From an uncultured Bacteroidales bacterium (GTDB lineage: Bacteria; Bacteroidota; Bacteroidia; Bacteroidales; FEN-979), in contig CAILVF010000023.1 in the NCBI GenBank assembly GCA_903837605.1, forward strand, positions 1 through 54,282: a stretch of DNA of 54,282 nucleotides, in the 5' to 3' direction. The notes below the pieces were generated by a model that saw nothing but the letters and a program-made list of their open reading frames with translations, did no database searches and had not been told where the DNA came from. This document shows, one piece after another, positions 24,896 to 34,248 of the stretch. How positions within the stretch are numbered: position 1 is the stretch's first letter; the number at the start of each line of letters is the position of its first letter. The position numbers and the translations under genes are program-made.

Positions 24896-25742
24896 AAAAA
24901 CAACTGCGGCCAGTCTATCGGTTATTTCGAATACCCTGCTGATCATTTTAAAACTGGGTGCCGGAATATTGAGCGGATCGGTTTCCATCATTTCGGAAGC
25001 TATCCACTCCTTTATGGATCTGCTGGCCTCGATAATTGCTTTTTTATCGGTCAGGATCTCCGACAGGCCGGCCGACGACCGCCATCCTTACGGTCATTGG
25101 AAGATCGAGAATATCTCGGGGGTCGTTGAGGCCCTTCTGGTCTTTGTTGCAGCTGTCTGGATCATTTTCGAGGCCGTTCATAAGATCCTCAAGCCTTCCG
25201 AAATTGAAACCATAGGCCTGGGGTTCGCAGTAATGTGCATTTCCGCTGCCGCCAATACAGGCGTTTCATGGTACCTGTATAAAGTTGCCAAATCAACCGG
25301 TTCCATTGCACTTGAAGCCGATGCCCTTCACCTCAGGGCCGATGTATTTACATCTCTTGGCGTGGCAACGGGCTTAGGGCTGATCTGGATTACCGGTTAC
25401 CATCTCCTTGACCCCATTGTCGCTATACTGGTAAGTTTGCTGATCTTAAAAGAGTCATACAGCCTCTTGATCAAGGCATATAAACCTCTCCTTGATGAAT
25501 CATTGGACCTTGAAGAAATTAACCTGATCAGGAGTATTATCGACAAATACTGTAAAGAAAACATTAAATATCATGGCCTGCGCACCAGGAGAGCAGGCAA
25601 TTTCAGGTATGTCGATTTTCACCTTAACCTCGATGAAAACCTTACTGTCAGGGATGCTCACGAACTTTGTGACACAATAGAAGCAGATATTAAACAAAGT
25701 CTTGTTAATTCTGAGGTGACCATTCATGTCGAGCATTTTTGA
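24888..25742 (+). CDS. Cation diffusion facilitator (CDF) transporter
   Basis: A 284-residue inner-membrane exporter of divalent metals (zinc, iron or manganese) coupled to protons. It has about six membrane segments, and both metal-binding pairs of the CDF family are present: H40-x3-D44 in EAIHSFMD and H148-x3-D152 in DALHLRAD. The cytoplasmic C-terminal domain (~205-284) ends with the ferredoxin-like metallochaperone fold ([22 protein letters not shown]...). The HxxxD/HxxxD pattern does not tell the metal reliably. It overlaps lysS by 8 bp. Confidence 0.93.
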   Translation: MSKKTTAASLSVISNTLLIILKLGAGILSGSVSIISEAIHSFMDLLASIIAFLSVRISDRPADDRHPYGHWKIENISGVVEALLVFVAAVWIIFEAVHKILKPSEIETIGLGFAVMCISAAANTGVSWYLYKVAKSTGSIALEADALHLRADVFTSLGVATGLGLIWITGYHLLDPIVAILVSLLILKESYSLLIKAYKPLLDESLDLEEINLIRSIIDKYCKENIKYHGLRTRRAGNFRYVDFHLNLDENLTVRDAHELCDTIEADIKQSLVNSEVTIHVEHF

Positions 25743-25750
25743 AAAAAGGA

Positions 25751-25758
25751 TATATTTG
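25751..25758 (+). promoter_or_regulatory. -7 element of the LysM transglycosylase gene
   Basis: TATATTTG followed by C matches TAnnTTTG and lies 38 bp upstream of the ATG at 25797, just after the CDF stop codon. No -33 element is clear. Confidence 0.45.
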
Positions 25759-25796
25759 CAAACTCTTCATCCATAATAATTTAATTAATACGCCGC

Positions 25797-27587
25797 ATGA
25801 GGGTTGTCCGTTCACTTTGTTTCTTTCTTTCATTACTGATAGCCCCGCATTTCCTCTATTCCCAGGAACAAGCCAGTGCAGACACCACACAAAAAAAGGT
25901 TAAAATAATTGAAGATGATGCCGTTGTGTCCATGCTTGACAGCCTGGCCACACTTAAAGTGTTTTCCGACGGCTCTTCTCCCCATGCATTGAAATACCCG
26001 TCATGGAGCAATTATACCGAAACTGACATCCCGTACTTCACCGATTCCGTCTATGCAGCGAGGATTGCAGTGATGAATGAGAATTCCCCGTTTGAATACG
26101 TCTATAACTACGAAGTAAAGAAGTTCATTGAACTGTATGCAGTAAGAAAGCGCAAGCTCACCGCCCGTATTTTAGGCCTTTCAGAGATTTATTTCCCTTT
26201 GTTTGAGGAACAGCTCGACCGCTTCAACATGCCCCTCGAATTAAAATACCTTGCAGTGATCGAATCGGCTCTGAATCCTATAGCCAACTCAAAGGCAGGC
26301 GCAAAAGGACTCTGGCAGTTCATGTATGGGACAGGGAAAGTTTACGGACTGAAAGTCAGTTCCTATGTCGACGACCGTTATGATCCTTTTAAGGCCACGA
26401 TTGCAGCATGTGAACACCTGCAGGACCTTTACGATATTTACGGGAACTGGTCCCTGGCCCTGGCGGCTTACAACTCAGGAGCCGGCAATGTGAACAAAGC
26501 CATACGCAGATCGGGAGGCCTGAAGAATTTCTGGGCCATACACAAATATCTCCCAAAAGAAACCAGGTCGTACGTACCTGCATTTATTGCAGCAAGTTAT
26601 GTGCTTGCATATGCCAATGAACATAAGATATACCCTGTAGACCCGGGAATCCTTTATTACGAAGTGGACACAGTCACAGTTAAACACCCTCTTACTTTCG
26701 ACCAGCTGTCGGAAATGCTTAACATTCCCTGGGATGAGGTCGCATTCCTTAATCCCGCCTATAAAAAAGGTGTCATCCCGGCAACACCGGAAGTCCCTTA
26801 TAAACTCAGGCTGAGGAAAAGGTATATTGCTGATTTCATTAACAATGAAAACGCAATTTATGCTTTCCGGACAAAGAAAGCGATGTCGGAAGATGCAAGC
26901 CTCGCGGCCATATATGCAAGTTACAGGGAGACCGAGCAGTATACGGTGAAAAAGGGAGAAACAATGGCCAGTATTGCCAAGAAGTTCCATATGAGCATAC
27001 CGGAACTGAAAGCCCTTAACAACATTAAAAAGAACGCCGTAAAACCCAAGCAAAAGATCTTTGTGTACGTTCCGGGTTCGGCTCCTAAAATACCCGACTC
27101 CCTGGTTCACAAGCAGGAACTTACTGCAAAACCCGATACAATAAAACAGGCTGTTGTGCGGAAAGATACTGTAAAACCTGTGGCCATTGAACCAAAACCC
27201 GAAGTGACTGCTTCAAAAACTCACGTGGTGAAAAGCGGTGAATCACTGGGTCTTATCGCCGGGAAATACAACGTTACCGTTAATGAACTCATTGGCTGGA
27301 ATAATCTCTCCTCATCCAAAGTCGTTGTGGGCCAGAAGATCAAAATCAAGGGAAGCACCCAAAAAACAAGCGCTTCTGAAACAGCTTCCCCTAAAACCAC
27401 TGCCTCAAAACCTGAAACGAAATCTTCAGGCAATGCCAAATTTTTCTTCTATACGATTCAGTCAGGTGACAACCTCTGGGATCTTGCCGACGAGTTTAAT
27501 GTGACTGTTGCGCAGATAAAGAATCTCAATGATATAAAAAATGCATCTTACCTTAAGCCCGGGCAAAAGATCAAGATCCCAAAATAA
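25797..27587 (+). CDS. MltD-like lytic transglycosylase with three LysM domains
   Basis: A 596-residue secreted murein-cleaving enzyme. A signal peptide (~1-22, ending FLYSQ) is followed by the SLT catalytic domain (~140-270): the catalytic Glu is E156 in LAVIESALNP, followed by AGAKGLWQFM and ALAAYNSGAGNVNKA. Three LysM peptidoglycan-binding domains follow: YTVKKGETMASIAKKF (~381), HVVKSGESLGLIAGKY (~475) and FYTIQSGDNLWDLADEF (~549), joined by Lys/Thr/Pro/Ser-rich linkers. The layout equals MltD of proteobacteria, where E. coli has two LysM modules. The gene stands alone between the CDF transporter and the TetR-led operon. Confidence 0.93.
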   Translation: MRVVRSLCFFLSLLIAPHFLYSQEQASADTTQKKVKIIEDDAVVSMLDSLATLKVFSDGSSPHALKYPSWSNYTETDIPYFTDSVYAARIAVMNENSPFEYVYNYEVKKFIELYAVRKRKLTARILGLSEIYFPLFEEQLDRFNMPLELKYLAVIESALNPIANSKAGAKGLWQFMYGTGKVYGLKVSSYVDDRYDPFKATIAACEHLQDLYDIYGNWSLALAAYNSGAGNVNKAIRRSGGLKNFWAIHKYLPKETRSYVPAFIAASYVLAYANEHKIYPVDPGILYYEVDTVTVKHPLTFDQLSEMLNIPWDEVAFLNPAYKKGVIPATPEVPYKLRLRKRYIADFINNENAIYAFRTKKAMSEDASLAAIYASYRETEQYTVKKGETMASIAKKFHMSIPELKALNNIKKNAVKPKQKIFVYVPGSAPKIPDSLVHKQELTAKPDTIKQAVVRKDTVKPVAIEPKPEVTASKTHVVKSGESLGLIAGKYNVTVNELIGWNNLSSSKVVVGQKIKIKGSTQKTSASETASPKTTASKPETKSSGNAKFFFYTIQSGDNLWDLADEFNVTVAQIKNLNDIKNASYLKPGQKIKIPK

Positions 27588-27647
27588 TCCCGCCCGCTTC
27601 CAGCTCACCAATATCAAATCCGGTTCAATAAAAAAATATTTTCAGAC

Positions 27648-27682
27648 TTTTGTCAGAGATTTACAAATTTATTATAATTTTG
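27648..27682 (+). promoter_or_regulatory. Promoter of the TetR-led export operon
   Basis: TTTTG at 27648-27652 and TAATTTTG at 27675-27682 are separated by 22 bp, slightly longer than the usual spacer. The predicted start of transcription, near 27688, falls at the edge of the inverted repeat described at 27690-27710. Confidence 0.55.
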
Positions 27683-27689
27683 ACCATTC

Positions 27690-27710
27690 GGTTAAACTTA
27701 TCGTTTAATC
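27690..27710. promoter_or_regulatory. Candidate TetR-family operator
   Basis: GGTTAAAC and GTTTAATC form an inverted repeat (7 of 8 positions symmetrical) around a 5-bp spacer. A third related half-site, GGTTTAAC, lies at 27716-27723. The repeat sits at the predicted transcription start and 17 bp before the regulator's own start codon. This is where TetR proteins usually bind to repress their own operon. Binding is inferred, not shown. Confidence 0.55.
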
Positions 27711-27726
27711 TAATTGGTTTAACTAT

Positions 27727-28353
27727 ATGGATAAATCACAACATGCTGAATTAAAAATACTTGAAGCGGCCCGCCTGGTCTTTCATGAGAAAGGATTTAA
27801 TGGGGCAAGGATGCAGGAAATTGCCGACCTCGCAGGAATAAACAAGGCCTTGCTTCATTATTATTTCCGGAATAAGGAATCTCTTTTTGAGAAAGTGTTC
27901 AATGAAACCTTTTTTCAAATGGCTTCAAAAATGAATGAGATATTCCTTTCTGAAATGACATTAATGTCAAAAATCGGCATCTTTGTAAACTTTTATCTTA
28001 ATTTTATTTCACGTCACTCCTATGTTTTACAGTTTATTATTAATGCCCTGCACGACAAACCTGAACAGCTTAGAGAGATTGTCCTCAAACAAAACCTGGT
28101 GCCGGAACTCCTTCTCGAACAGATCAGGAAACAACTAAAAGAAGAAATGGGGCTTGATATCGACCCTCTGCATGTCTACATTAACATTTTAGGACTTGTT
28201 GTGTTCCCCGTTCTTGCAAAACCCCTGATACAAAATATGTTCCAGGTTTCAGACGAGAGGATGGAGACATTTTTCGAGCAGAGAAAAAAAATTGTTCCTA
28301 CATTTATCGAAAACGCATTGAAAGGATATGAAAAGGATAAAAGCTTGGTTTAA
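27727..28353 (+). CDS. TetR/AcrR family transcriptional regulator
   Basis: A 208-residue repressor-type regulator. The N-terminal helix-turn-helix domain is clear (ILEAARLVFHEKGFNGAR at 11-28, IADLAGINKALLHYYFRNKESLF across 32-54). The remaining helical domain would bind an unknown ligand and shows the TetR_C-type stretch FQMASKMNEIF. The gene order regulator, outer-membrane factor, fusion protein, ATPases, permeases parallels the CecR (YbiH)-controlled ybhGFSR system of E. coli. It probably represses its own operon through the inverted repeat just upstream. Its 3' end overlaps the next gene by 26 bp. Confidence 0.92.
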   Translation: MDKSQHAELKILEAARLVFHEKGFNGARMQEIADLAGINKALLHYYFRNKESLFEKVFNETFFQMASKMNEIFLSEMTLMSKIGIFVNFYLNFISRHSYVLQFIINALHDKPEQLREIVLKQNLVPELLLEQIRKQLKEEMGLDIDPLHVYINILGLVVFPVLAKPLIQNMFQVSDERMETFFEQRKKIVPTFIENALKGYEKDKSLV

Positions 28354-29635
28354 TTTTCAATACCTTCTGCCTGTGCTCTTTTTCACAGCTCCAGGCATTC
28401 AGCAGCTTGCGGCCCAGGATACAATAACCCTCGATTTCTGCTACCAGCAGGTGCAAAAAACCTATCCTCTGATCAGGCAGGCAAGCCTGCTTGATAAATC
28501 AAGCGACCTCCGGACTAAGAACCTGAACAAAAATTATCTCCCGTCTTTCAACGTTAACGGGAGCGCCAGCTGGCAAAATGAAGTGACTGAAGTCGTGATC
28601 CCGCTGCCGGCTGGCATGCCGCAGCTTCAGGGACCGACTATACCCAAAGACCAGTACAAACTTACCCTCGACGTCAGTGAATCGATTTATGACGGGAATG
28701 TTACAAGTTACCAGAAAAAACTTGAAAAATACAACCTCAATGTTGACAAGAAAAATGTTGATGCCAGCCTTTACCTGCTAAAAGACCAGGTTAACCAGTT
28801 CTATTTCAGCATACTTCTTACCCAACAGAATATTGAACTGCTAAAGGATACGAAACACCAGCTCGAATCAAAGCTTGGTGAAGTGGAATCGGCCGTGCGA
28901 AACGGTGTCTCACTCAAGATGAACCAGGACCTTATCAGGGCTGAGATCATTAAAATTGAACAAAACATCTATGAATTATCCATGGATCGACTCGCCAGCA
29001 TAAAAATGCTTGCTGAATTAATTTCCTCCCCCTTGGATGAGAATTCCGTTTTCAAAATACCTGTCATCAACCTTCCCGGAATTACCTATGAAAATAAACG
29101 TATCGAATACGAGATATACTCCATCCAGAAGGACCGCACCAACCTCATGAAAAACATGGTAACCACGAAATGGAACCCGAAATTCTGGGCTTTCGGGCAG
29201 TTTGGACTCGGCAGGCCGGGGTATAATTTCCTTTCGAGCGACATTGCTCCAATGGTCATGCTGGGAGCAAAACTTACATGGAATCCCTGGAACTGGAACG
29301 CCAACAGGAATGAAAAAAAGATCTATGACCTCCAGGGTGAGATCATTAAGAATCAGCAGGAATCCTTTGACAAAAACATTAAAGTCACAACCCAGAGGAA
29401 TATTGCAGATATCACCAAGCTGTCGGAACTCCTTCTTAAAGACAGGGAACTTATTGACCTGAGAACAGGTATCACTAAAACCGCTTCTTCCCAGTTAACC
29501 AACGGGTCCATCACATCCAGTGATTATATTCTCAGGGTCAACGACGAAACGCAGGCAAAGATGGGCCTGGAAATTCATAAGATACAGCTTATCAAAGCAA
29601 AAATCTCTTATTTGTACAACCTGGGTAAATTGTAA
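28328..29635 (+). CDS. TolC-like outer membrane efflux protein
   Basis: A 435-residue outer-membrane factor that would give the exporter its channel through the outer membrane. A signal peptide ends near QLAAQ (~29). Two repeated outer-membrane-efflux domains follow, with long amphipathic helices: YLLKDQVNQFYFSILLTQQNIELLKDTKHQLESKLGEVESAVRNG spans about 133-177 and the equivalent TTQRNIADITKLSELLLKDRELIDLRTGITKTASSQLTNGSIT spans about 355-397. The start ATG at 28328 lies inside the end of the regulator gene, so translation is likely coupled. Confidence 0.88.
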   Translation: MKRIKAWFNFQYLLPVLFFTAPGIQQLAAQDTITLDFCYQQVQKTYPLIRQASLLDKSSDLRTKNLNKNYLPSFNVNGSASWQNEVTEVVIPLPAGMPQLQGPTIPKDQYKLTLDVSESIYDGNVTSYQKKLEKYNLNVDKKNVDASLYLLKDQVNQFYFSILLTQQNIELLKDTKHQLESKLGEVESAVRNGVSLKMNQDLIRAEIIKIEQNIYELSMDRLASIKMLAELISSPLDENSVFKIPVINLPGITYENKRIEYEIYSIQKDRTNLMKNMVTTKWNPKFWAFGQFGLGRPGYNFLSSDIAPMVMLGAKLTWNPWNWNANRNEKKIYDLQGEIIKNQQESFDKNIKVTTQRNIADITKLSELLLKDRELIDLRTGITKTASSQLTNGSITSSDYILRVNDETQAKMGLEIHKIQLIKAKISYLYNLGKL

Positions 29636-29659
29636 TTTTATTTAGTAACACCTAAGCCG

Positions 29660-30562
29660 ATGAAACGCTTTCTTCTTGGAATTTTTGCAGGCATCGCCCT
29701 CGCATCCTGCAGTAACGATAAAAACAAACCTGATGCCTACGGCACATTTGAAGCCACGGAAGTGATGGTTTCCTCCCTCGCAACCGGCCAGATCCTGAAG
29801 TTCGACATTGAAGAAGGACAGGTGCTGGATTCAGGGATTATGGTTGGATGCATCGACACCACCGATTTATGGCTCAAAAGAAAACAGGCTGTTGAAACCC
29901 GGGATGCCACGGCCTCGAGGAAGGATGATGTAATTTCCCAGATTGCCGTTCAGGAACAAAACCGCCAAAATGTGCTGATTGAAAAGAACAGGGTTGAACG
30001 CCTTCTTAAAGACGGTGCGGCAACCCAGAAACAAATGGACGACATCTATGCCAGCCTTAATCTGATTGACAAACAGGTTGCTTCCCTTAAAATACAGTTT
30101 GGGGGAATTACCAGCCAGGTCGGCTCGATGGCCCAGCAGATCGCCCAGCTGGAAGAATCGATCAAACGTTCAAAGATCATTAACCCGGTCAAAGGCACCG
30201 TTCTTACCAAGTATGCCGAAAAAGACGAGGTTGCAACTTACGGTAAGCCTTTGTACAAGGTCGCCGACCTTTCTGAAATTACCCTTAGGGCTTATGTAAG
30301 CGGATCACAGCTTCCTTATATCAAACTGGGTTCGCTGATCGACGTTGCGTATGATAAAGACGAGAAGACCAATACCCATATCCGGGGAGTTGTTTCCTGG
30401 GTATCCCCTTCTGCCGAGTTCACACCTAAAACTATTCAAACCAAGGAAGAAAGAGTAAACCTGGTATACGCCGCGAAAGTCAGGATTAAAAATGACGGCT
30501 CCATGAAAATCGGCATGCCGGGTGAAATAAGATTCATGAATACACCAAACCAAAAACCATAA
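29660..30562 (+). CDS. HlyD/YbhG-like periplasmic adaptor lipoprotein
   Basis: A 300-residue membrane-fusion protein that joins the inner-membrane ABC transporter to the TolC-like channel. A lipoprotein signal ends LASC with C17 as the lipidated residue. The biotinyl-lipoyl-like half (LATGQILKFDIEEGQVLDSG near 37-56) is followed by a helical hairpin (~70-175) and the second half (IINPVKGTVLTKYAEKDEVATYGKPLYKVADLSEITLRAYV read across 173-213). The EEGQ/V-x-KG pattern matches the YbhG/HlyD_D23 group. The DUF2147 gene starts 4 bases after its stop. Confidence 0.9.
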   Translation: MKRFLLGIFAGIALASCSNDKNKPDAYGTFEATEVMVSSLATGQILKFDIEEGQVLDSGIMVGCIDTTDLWLKRKQAVETRDATASRKDDVISQIAVQEQNRQNVLIEKNRVERLLKDGAATQKQMDDIYASLNLIDKQVASLKIQFGGITSQVGSMAQQIAQLEESIKRSKIINPVKGTVLTKYAEKDEVATYGKPLYKVADLSEITLRAYVSGSQLPYIKLGSLIDVAYDKDEKTNTHIRGVVSWVSPSAEFTPKTIQTKEERVNLVYAAKVRIKNDGSMKIGMPGEIRFMNTPNQKP

Positions 30563-30565
30563 ATT

Positions 30566-31027
30566 ATGAGAAACATCATCACTACTTCAGTAGTATTATT
30601 TCTGCTGCTGGCTCCGGCTATGCAGGGATGGTCCCAGGCCCATAAACCCGATGACATCGTTGGCACCTGGCTGAACCAGGAAGCAACCGGCAAGGTTACT
30701 ATTTACAAGGAAGGAGATAAGTATTTCGGGAAACTTGTGTGGTTAAGGACACCCCTTGACTCAATTACAGGCCAGCCTCGTACCGATAAAGAGAATCCCG
30801 ACGCAAAGCTGAAATCAACCCCTCTGATCGGACTTGTCAATCTTAAAAACTTCAGCTTTGACGGGAAAGCTGAATGGTCAGGAGGAACAATTTACGATCC
30901 CAAAAACGGGAAAACATATAAGTGTTATATTCAGTTCGAATCGGCCAACAGGCTAAAGATCAGGGGCTATATCGGAGTTTCCCTGCTTGGCAGGAATACC
31001 TTCTGGACAAAATCGTTCATGCAGTAA
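30566..31027 (+). CDS. DUF2147 family secreted protein
   Basis: A 153-residue protein with a signal peptide cleaved near GWSQ (~24). The rest is the DUF2147 domain: IVGTWLNQEATGKVTIYKEGDKYFGKLVWL from about 31 to 60, and the C-terminal LKIRGYIGVSLLGRNTFWTK. Members are small periplasmic or surface beta-barrel (lipocalin-like) proteins of unknown function. It lies between the adaptor and the ATPase genes with gaps of 3 and 4 bp, so it is expressed as part of the export operon and may work with it. Confidence 0.88.
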   Translation: MRNIITTSVVLFLLLAPAMQGWSQAHKPDDIVGTWLNQEATGKVTIYKEGDKYFGKLVWLRTPLDSITGQPRTDKENPDAKLKSTPLIGLVNLKNFSFDGKAEWSGGTIYDPKNGKTYKCYIQFESANRLKIRGYIGVSLLGRNTFWTKSFMQ

Positions 31028-31031
31028 TTCC

Positions 31032-31943
31032 ATGCCTGCCATCGTCGTCGACCATCTCGCCAAACACTTCAGCACGGTCAAAGCCCTGGATGATATTTCA
31101 TTCAGCGTAGGCAAGGCTGAATTGTTTGGTTTTATAGGTCCGGACGGCTCTGGTAAAACAACTTTGTTCCGCATACTCACCACCCTGATCGTTCCCGACA
31201 TGGGGACAGCAACGGTAAACGGACTGGATGTGGTGAAAGACTACCGGAAAATAAGGAAGGACATCGGCTACATGCCCGGCAGGTTCTCACTCTATGCCGA
31301 TCTCAGTGTTGAGGAAAACCTGAATTTCTATGCTACCGTCTTCGGTACAACCGTTGCCGAAAATTATGAACTTATCAGGGATATCTATAGCCAGATAGAG
31401 CCCTTTAAAAAACGAAAGGCAGGCAAACTTTCGGGAGGCATGAAACAGAAACTGGCATTATCCTGCGCCCTCATCCATAAACCTTCTGTTCTGATACTGG
31501 ATGAACCCACCACCGGTGTTGACGCCGTTTCAAGGCTTGAATTCTGGGAAATGCTTAAACGACTGAAAAATAACGGGATCACTATAGTTGTTGCAACACC
31601 TTATATGGATGAAGCCAGCTTGTGTGACCGTGTAGCCCTGATCCAGGACGGAAAGCTTATGGCTATCAGCACACCATCCGAAGTAATAAAAACTTATCCA
31701 TGGAGCCTTTTTTCAGTTAAGGCGGATGATATCTTCACTCTGCTTAACGATCTGAAATCTTTCCCGGGGGTCCATACGGTATTTGCCTTCGGACAAGCTG
31801 CCCATGTTTCATTTAAGGAACGGAATATGGATGAAAAATTACTTTCTGAATATTTGCTGGGCAAAGGTCATTCGGGTATTAAAATCAGCCCGGCCGAAGC
31901 CAATATCGAGGATTGTTTCATGGAACTGATGATAAAAACGTGA
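31032..31943 (+). CDS. ABC transporter ATPase 1
   Basis: A 303-residue nucleotide-binding subunit corresponding to the first half of E. coli YbhF. Walker A GPDGSGKTT begins near residue 36, the Q-loop region is GYMPGRFSLYADLSVEENL, the signature is LSGGMKQKL at 133-141 and Walker B is LILDEPTTGVD. The D-loop and VATPYMDEASLCDR with a Thr-Pro-Tyr in place of the usual switch His (TH) are seen. The ATG at 31032 is chosen because it follows the DUF2147 stop by 4 bp; the frame extending upstream overlaps that gene. The end overlaps the second ATPase as TGATG. Confidence 0.92.
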   Translation: MPAIVVDHLAKHFSTVKALDDISFSVGKAELFGFIGPDGSGKTTLFRILTTLIVPDMGTATVNGLDVVKDYRKIRKDIGYMPGRFSLYADLSVEENLNFYATVFGTTVAENYELIRDIYSQIEPFKKRKAGKLSGGMKQKLALSCALIHKPSVLILDEPTTGVDAVSRLEFWEMLKRLKNNGITIVVATPYMDEASLCDRVALIQDGKLMAISTPSEVIKTYPWSLFSVKADDIFTLLNDLKSFPGVHTVFAFGQAAHVSFKERNMDEKLLSEYLLGKGHSGIKISPAEANIEDCFMELMIKT

Positions 31944-32689
31944 TGTATAATCCCCAGGCCGAAAATATTATCATCGTGAAGGACCTCGTGAAAAAATTCG
32001 GGTCCTTCTACGCCAATGACCACCTGAGCTTCGAGGTGAAAAAAGGCGAGATATTCGGCTTCCTGGGAGCGAACGGCGCCGGTAAGACCACGGCAATCAA
32101 GATCTTGTGCGGACTCTCCTATCCCACATCAGGTAAACTTAATGTTGGGGGGTTCGACATCTACAAAGAAAGGGAGAAGATCAAAAGGAACATCGGGTAT
32201 ATGAGCCAGAAGTTTTCTTTGTACGACGATCTCACAGTTTTTGAGAACATCAGGTTCTATGCGGGAATTTATGGCCTCAGGCGAAAAGAGATTGAAGAAA
32301 GGGCTGCGAGCCTGATGCAAAAACTCGACATGAAAGAGGCCAGGGACAAACTCATCCGCAGTATACCCCTTGGCTGGAAACAAAAGCTGGCATTTTCAGT
32401 TGCAATCATTCACAACCCAAAAATAGTATTCCTCGATGAGCCGACAGGAGGTGTAGATCCTGTAACAAGACGGCAGTTCTGGGATATGATATTTGAAGCA
32501 TCAAGTGAAGGCATAACCGTCTTTGTAACCACTCATTATATGGACGAGGCGGAATATTGCGACAGGGTTTCCATCATGGTCGACGGCAGGATTGCCGCCC
32601 TCGATACTCCCGATAACCTTAAAAAACACTATGGGGCGGGCTCAATGAATGAAGTATTTTTAAAACTCGCAAGAGTAAAAGTTGAATAG
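31943..32689 (+). CDS. ABC transporter ATPase 2
   Basis: A 248-residue ATPase corresponding to the second half of YbhF; in E. coli the two halves are one fused protein. Walker A is GANGAGKTT (42-50) and Walker B is IVFLDEPTGGVD. The H-switch is VTTHYMDEAEYCDR. The usual LSGGQ signature is replaced by a degenerate IPLGWKQKL, so the dimer likely has one standard and one non-standard site. The ATG at 31943 overlaps the upstream stop by one base (TGATG); a TTG further upstream is rejected for that reason. Confidence 0.92.
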   Translation: MYNPQAENIIIVKDLVKKFGSFYANDHLSFEVKKGEIFGFLGANGAGKTTAIKILCGLSYPTSGKLNVGGFDIYKEREKIKRNIGYMSQKFSLYDDLTVFENIRFYAGIYGLRRKEIEERAASLMQKLDMKEARDKLIRSIPLGWKQKLAFSVAIIHNPKIVFLDEPTGGVDPVTRRQFWDMIFEASSEGITVFVTTHYMDEAEYCDRVSIMVDGRIAALDTPDNLKKHYGAGSMNEVFLKLARVKVE

Positions 32690-32690
32690 G

Positions 32691-33137
32691 ATGTCGTTAA
32701 AAGAAAAATTAAAACCGTCGGTAAGCAGGCACAACCTCCTGTTCATTGCCGGGCTTGCCTGGACAACTGCCGGGGGGATCCTTATGTGGAGGGGCCTCGA
32801 TTATGAGATGAAACATTCCCCTCATCTCTGGCTGAATATCCTGATCGGGATCGCAATCGGCATCCCCTTTTACATCGTATTGTTCGCCAGGATAGCGCAT
32901 AAACACATCAAACGGATCAAAGGGCTCAGCATCCCGTATCCCTGCGCTTTTTCCTTTTTTAATTTCAGGTCGTACATCATGATGATGCTGATGATCACAA
33001 CCGGCATTCTGCTAAGAAGATTCGATGTGATAAACCGTGAGTACCTGTTTACATTTTATATCGGGATGGCATTCCCGCTGTTGATCTCGGCATTCAGGTT
33101 TTATTATACCTGGGCCGTTAAAAAAGAACCGGAATGA
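32691..33137 (+). CDS. Four-TM membrane protein of unknown function
   Basis: A 148-residue protein that I do not recognise. It has four hydrophobic segments (about 18-36, 47-67, 94-112 and 118-138), with basic loops between them (ARIAHKHIKRIKG near 69-81) that point to the cytoplasm. It starts 1 bp after the ATPase 2 stop and its end overlaps the permease 1 start by 4 bases (ATGA), so it is translationally coupled to the exporter. A part in assembly or regulation of the permeases is plausible, but nothing in the sequence shows it. The ATG at 32691 is preferred to an upstream TTG that overlaps ATPase 2. Confidence 0.8.
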   Translation: MSLKEKLKPSVSRHNLLFIAGLAWTTAGGILMWRGLDYEMKHSPHLWLNILIGIAIGIPFYIVLFARIAHKHIKRIKGLSIPYPCAFSFFNFRSYIMMMLMITTGILLRRFDVINREYLFTFYIGMAFPLLISAFRFYYTWAVKKEPE

Positions 33138-34237
33138 AACGTTTCCTGGGTTTCGTTGTTAAGGAATTCTATCATATCTTCAGGGATTACCGCACCCTGC
33201 TGATCCTTTTCGGCCTGCCCGCCATTCAACTGCTGCTGTTCGGTTTCGTGATCACCAATGAGATCAAGGATGCCCGCATCGCAATCCTTGACCAGTCCAA
33301 AGACGAGGTCACACGCAGGATCAGCGAGAAAGTCCTTTCTTCAGGATATTTCATCCTCGATAAAAACCTTACATCCTACAAGGAAATAGAACAGGTATTC
33401 AGGCAGGGTAATATAAGACTGGTCCTGGTCTTCGGACCGGATTTTTCCAAAAACCTTGACAAAACGGGGAATGCTAGAGTTCAGATCATTGGCGATGCTT
33501 CTGATCCCAATACAGCTAACATCCTGGTCAACTACCTGCAGGGGATACTGTCAAATTACCTCATTTCCCTCAATGCCGAAAAGATACCCATGCAGATAGT
33601 ACCTGAAGTGAGGATGATGTATAACGGACAGATGAAAGGGGTTTACATGTTCGTCCCCGGACTCATGGCGATGCTGCTGATGCTGATTTCCGCACTGATG
33701 ACATCCCTCTCCATCACGAAAGAAAAAGAGCTTGGAACCATGGAACTTCTGCTGGTTTCACCCCTGAAACCCATCCAGATCATTATCGGGAAGGTTTTTC
33801 CTTATGTTTTCCTCGCTTTTATCGACGCCTGCATCATTATCATCCTGGGAAATACGGTGTTCGGAGTTCCAGTGGTTGGCAGCGTGGGACTCCTCCTGCT
33901 CGAGAGCTTTCTCTATATCTGCATGGCCCTTTCACTGGGGATCCTTATTTCCACTATTACCAGCAGCCAGCAAATTGCCATGATGCTGTCGCTGGTAGCA
34001 CTCATGCTCCCGACCATACTGCTCAGCGGATTTATTTTCCCTGTCGAGAATATGCCATGGATACTGCAGGTGTTTTGCCATATCATGCCCCCGAAATATT
34101 TTATCACTATCATTAAAAGCATCATGCTCCAGGGAAACGGCTTCCGTTATATAGCACTTGAAACCGGCATCATGGCCGGGTTTACCTTGTTTTTTATCTT
34201 CCTGAGCGTTAAAAAATTCAAAATCAGGCTTGCCTGA
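33134..34237 (+). CDS. ABC-2 type permease 1
   Basis: A 367-residue inner-membrane permease of the YbhS/YbhR (ABC2_membrane_3) type. One membrane helix (~18-38) is followed by a ~130-residue periplasmic domain, then five helices in the second half. The conserved KELGTMELLLVSPLKPIQIIIGKVFPYV near 197-224 is the ABC-2 motif facing the ATPases. FPVENMPWILQVFCHIMPPKYFITIIKSIML near 303-333 is the family end motif. The ATG overlaps the upstream stop (ATGA). It probably pairs with the next permease as a heterodimer. Confidence 0.92.
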   Translation: MKRFLGFVVKEFYHIFRDYRTLLILFGLPAIQLLLFGFVITNEIKDARIAILDQSKDEVTRRISEKVLSSGYFILDKNLTSYKEIEQVFRQGNIRLVLVFGPDFSKNLDKTGNARVQIIGDASDPNTANILVNYLQGILSNYLISLNAEKIPMQIVPEVRMMYNGQMKGVYMFVPGLMAMLLMLISALMTSLSITKEKELGTMELLLVSPLKPIQIIIGKVFPYVFLAFIDACIIIILGNTVFGVPVVGSVGLLLLESFLYICMALSLGILISTITSSQQIAMMLSLVALMLPTILLSGFIFPVENMPWILQVFCHIMPPKYFITIIKSIMLQGNGFRYIALETGIMAGFTLFFIFLSVKKFKIRLA

Positions 34238-34248
34238 AGAAACCGGAA

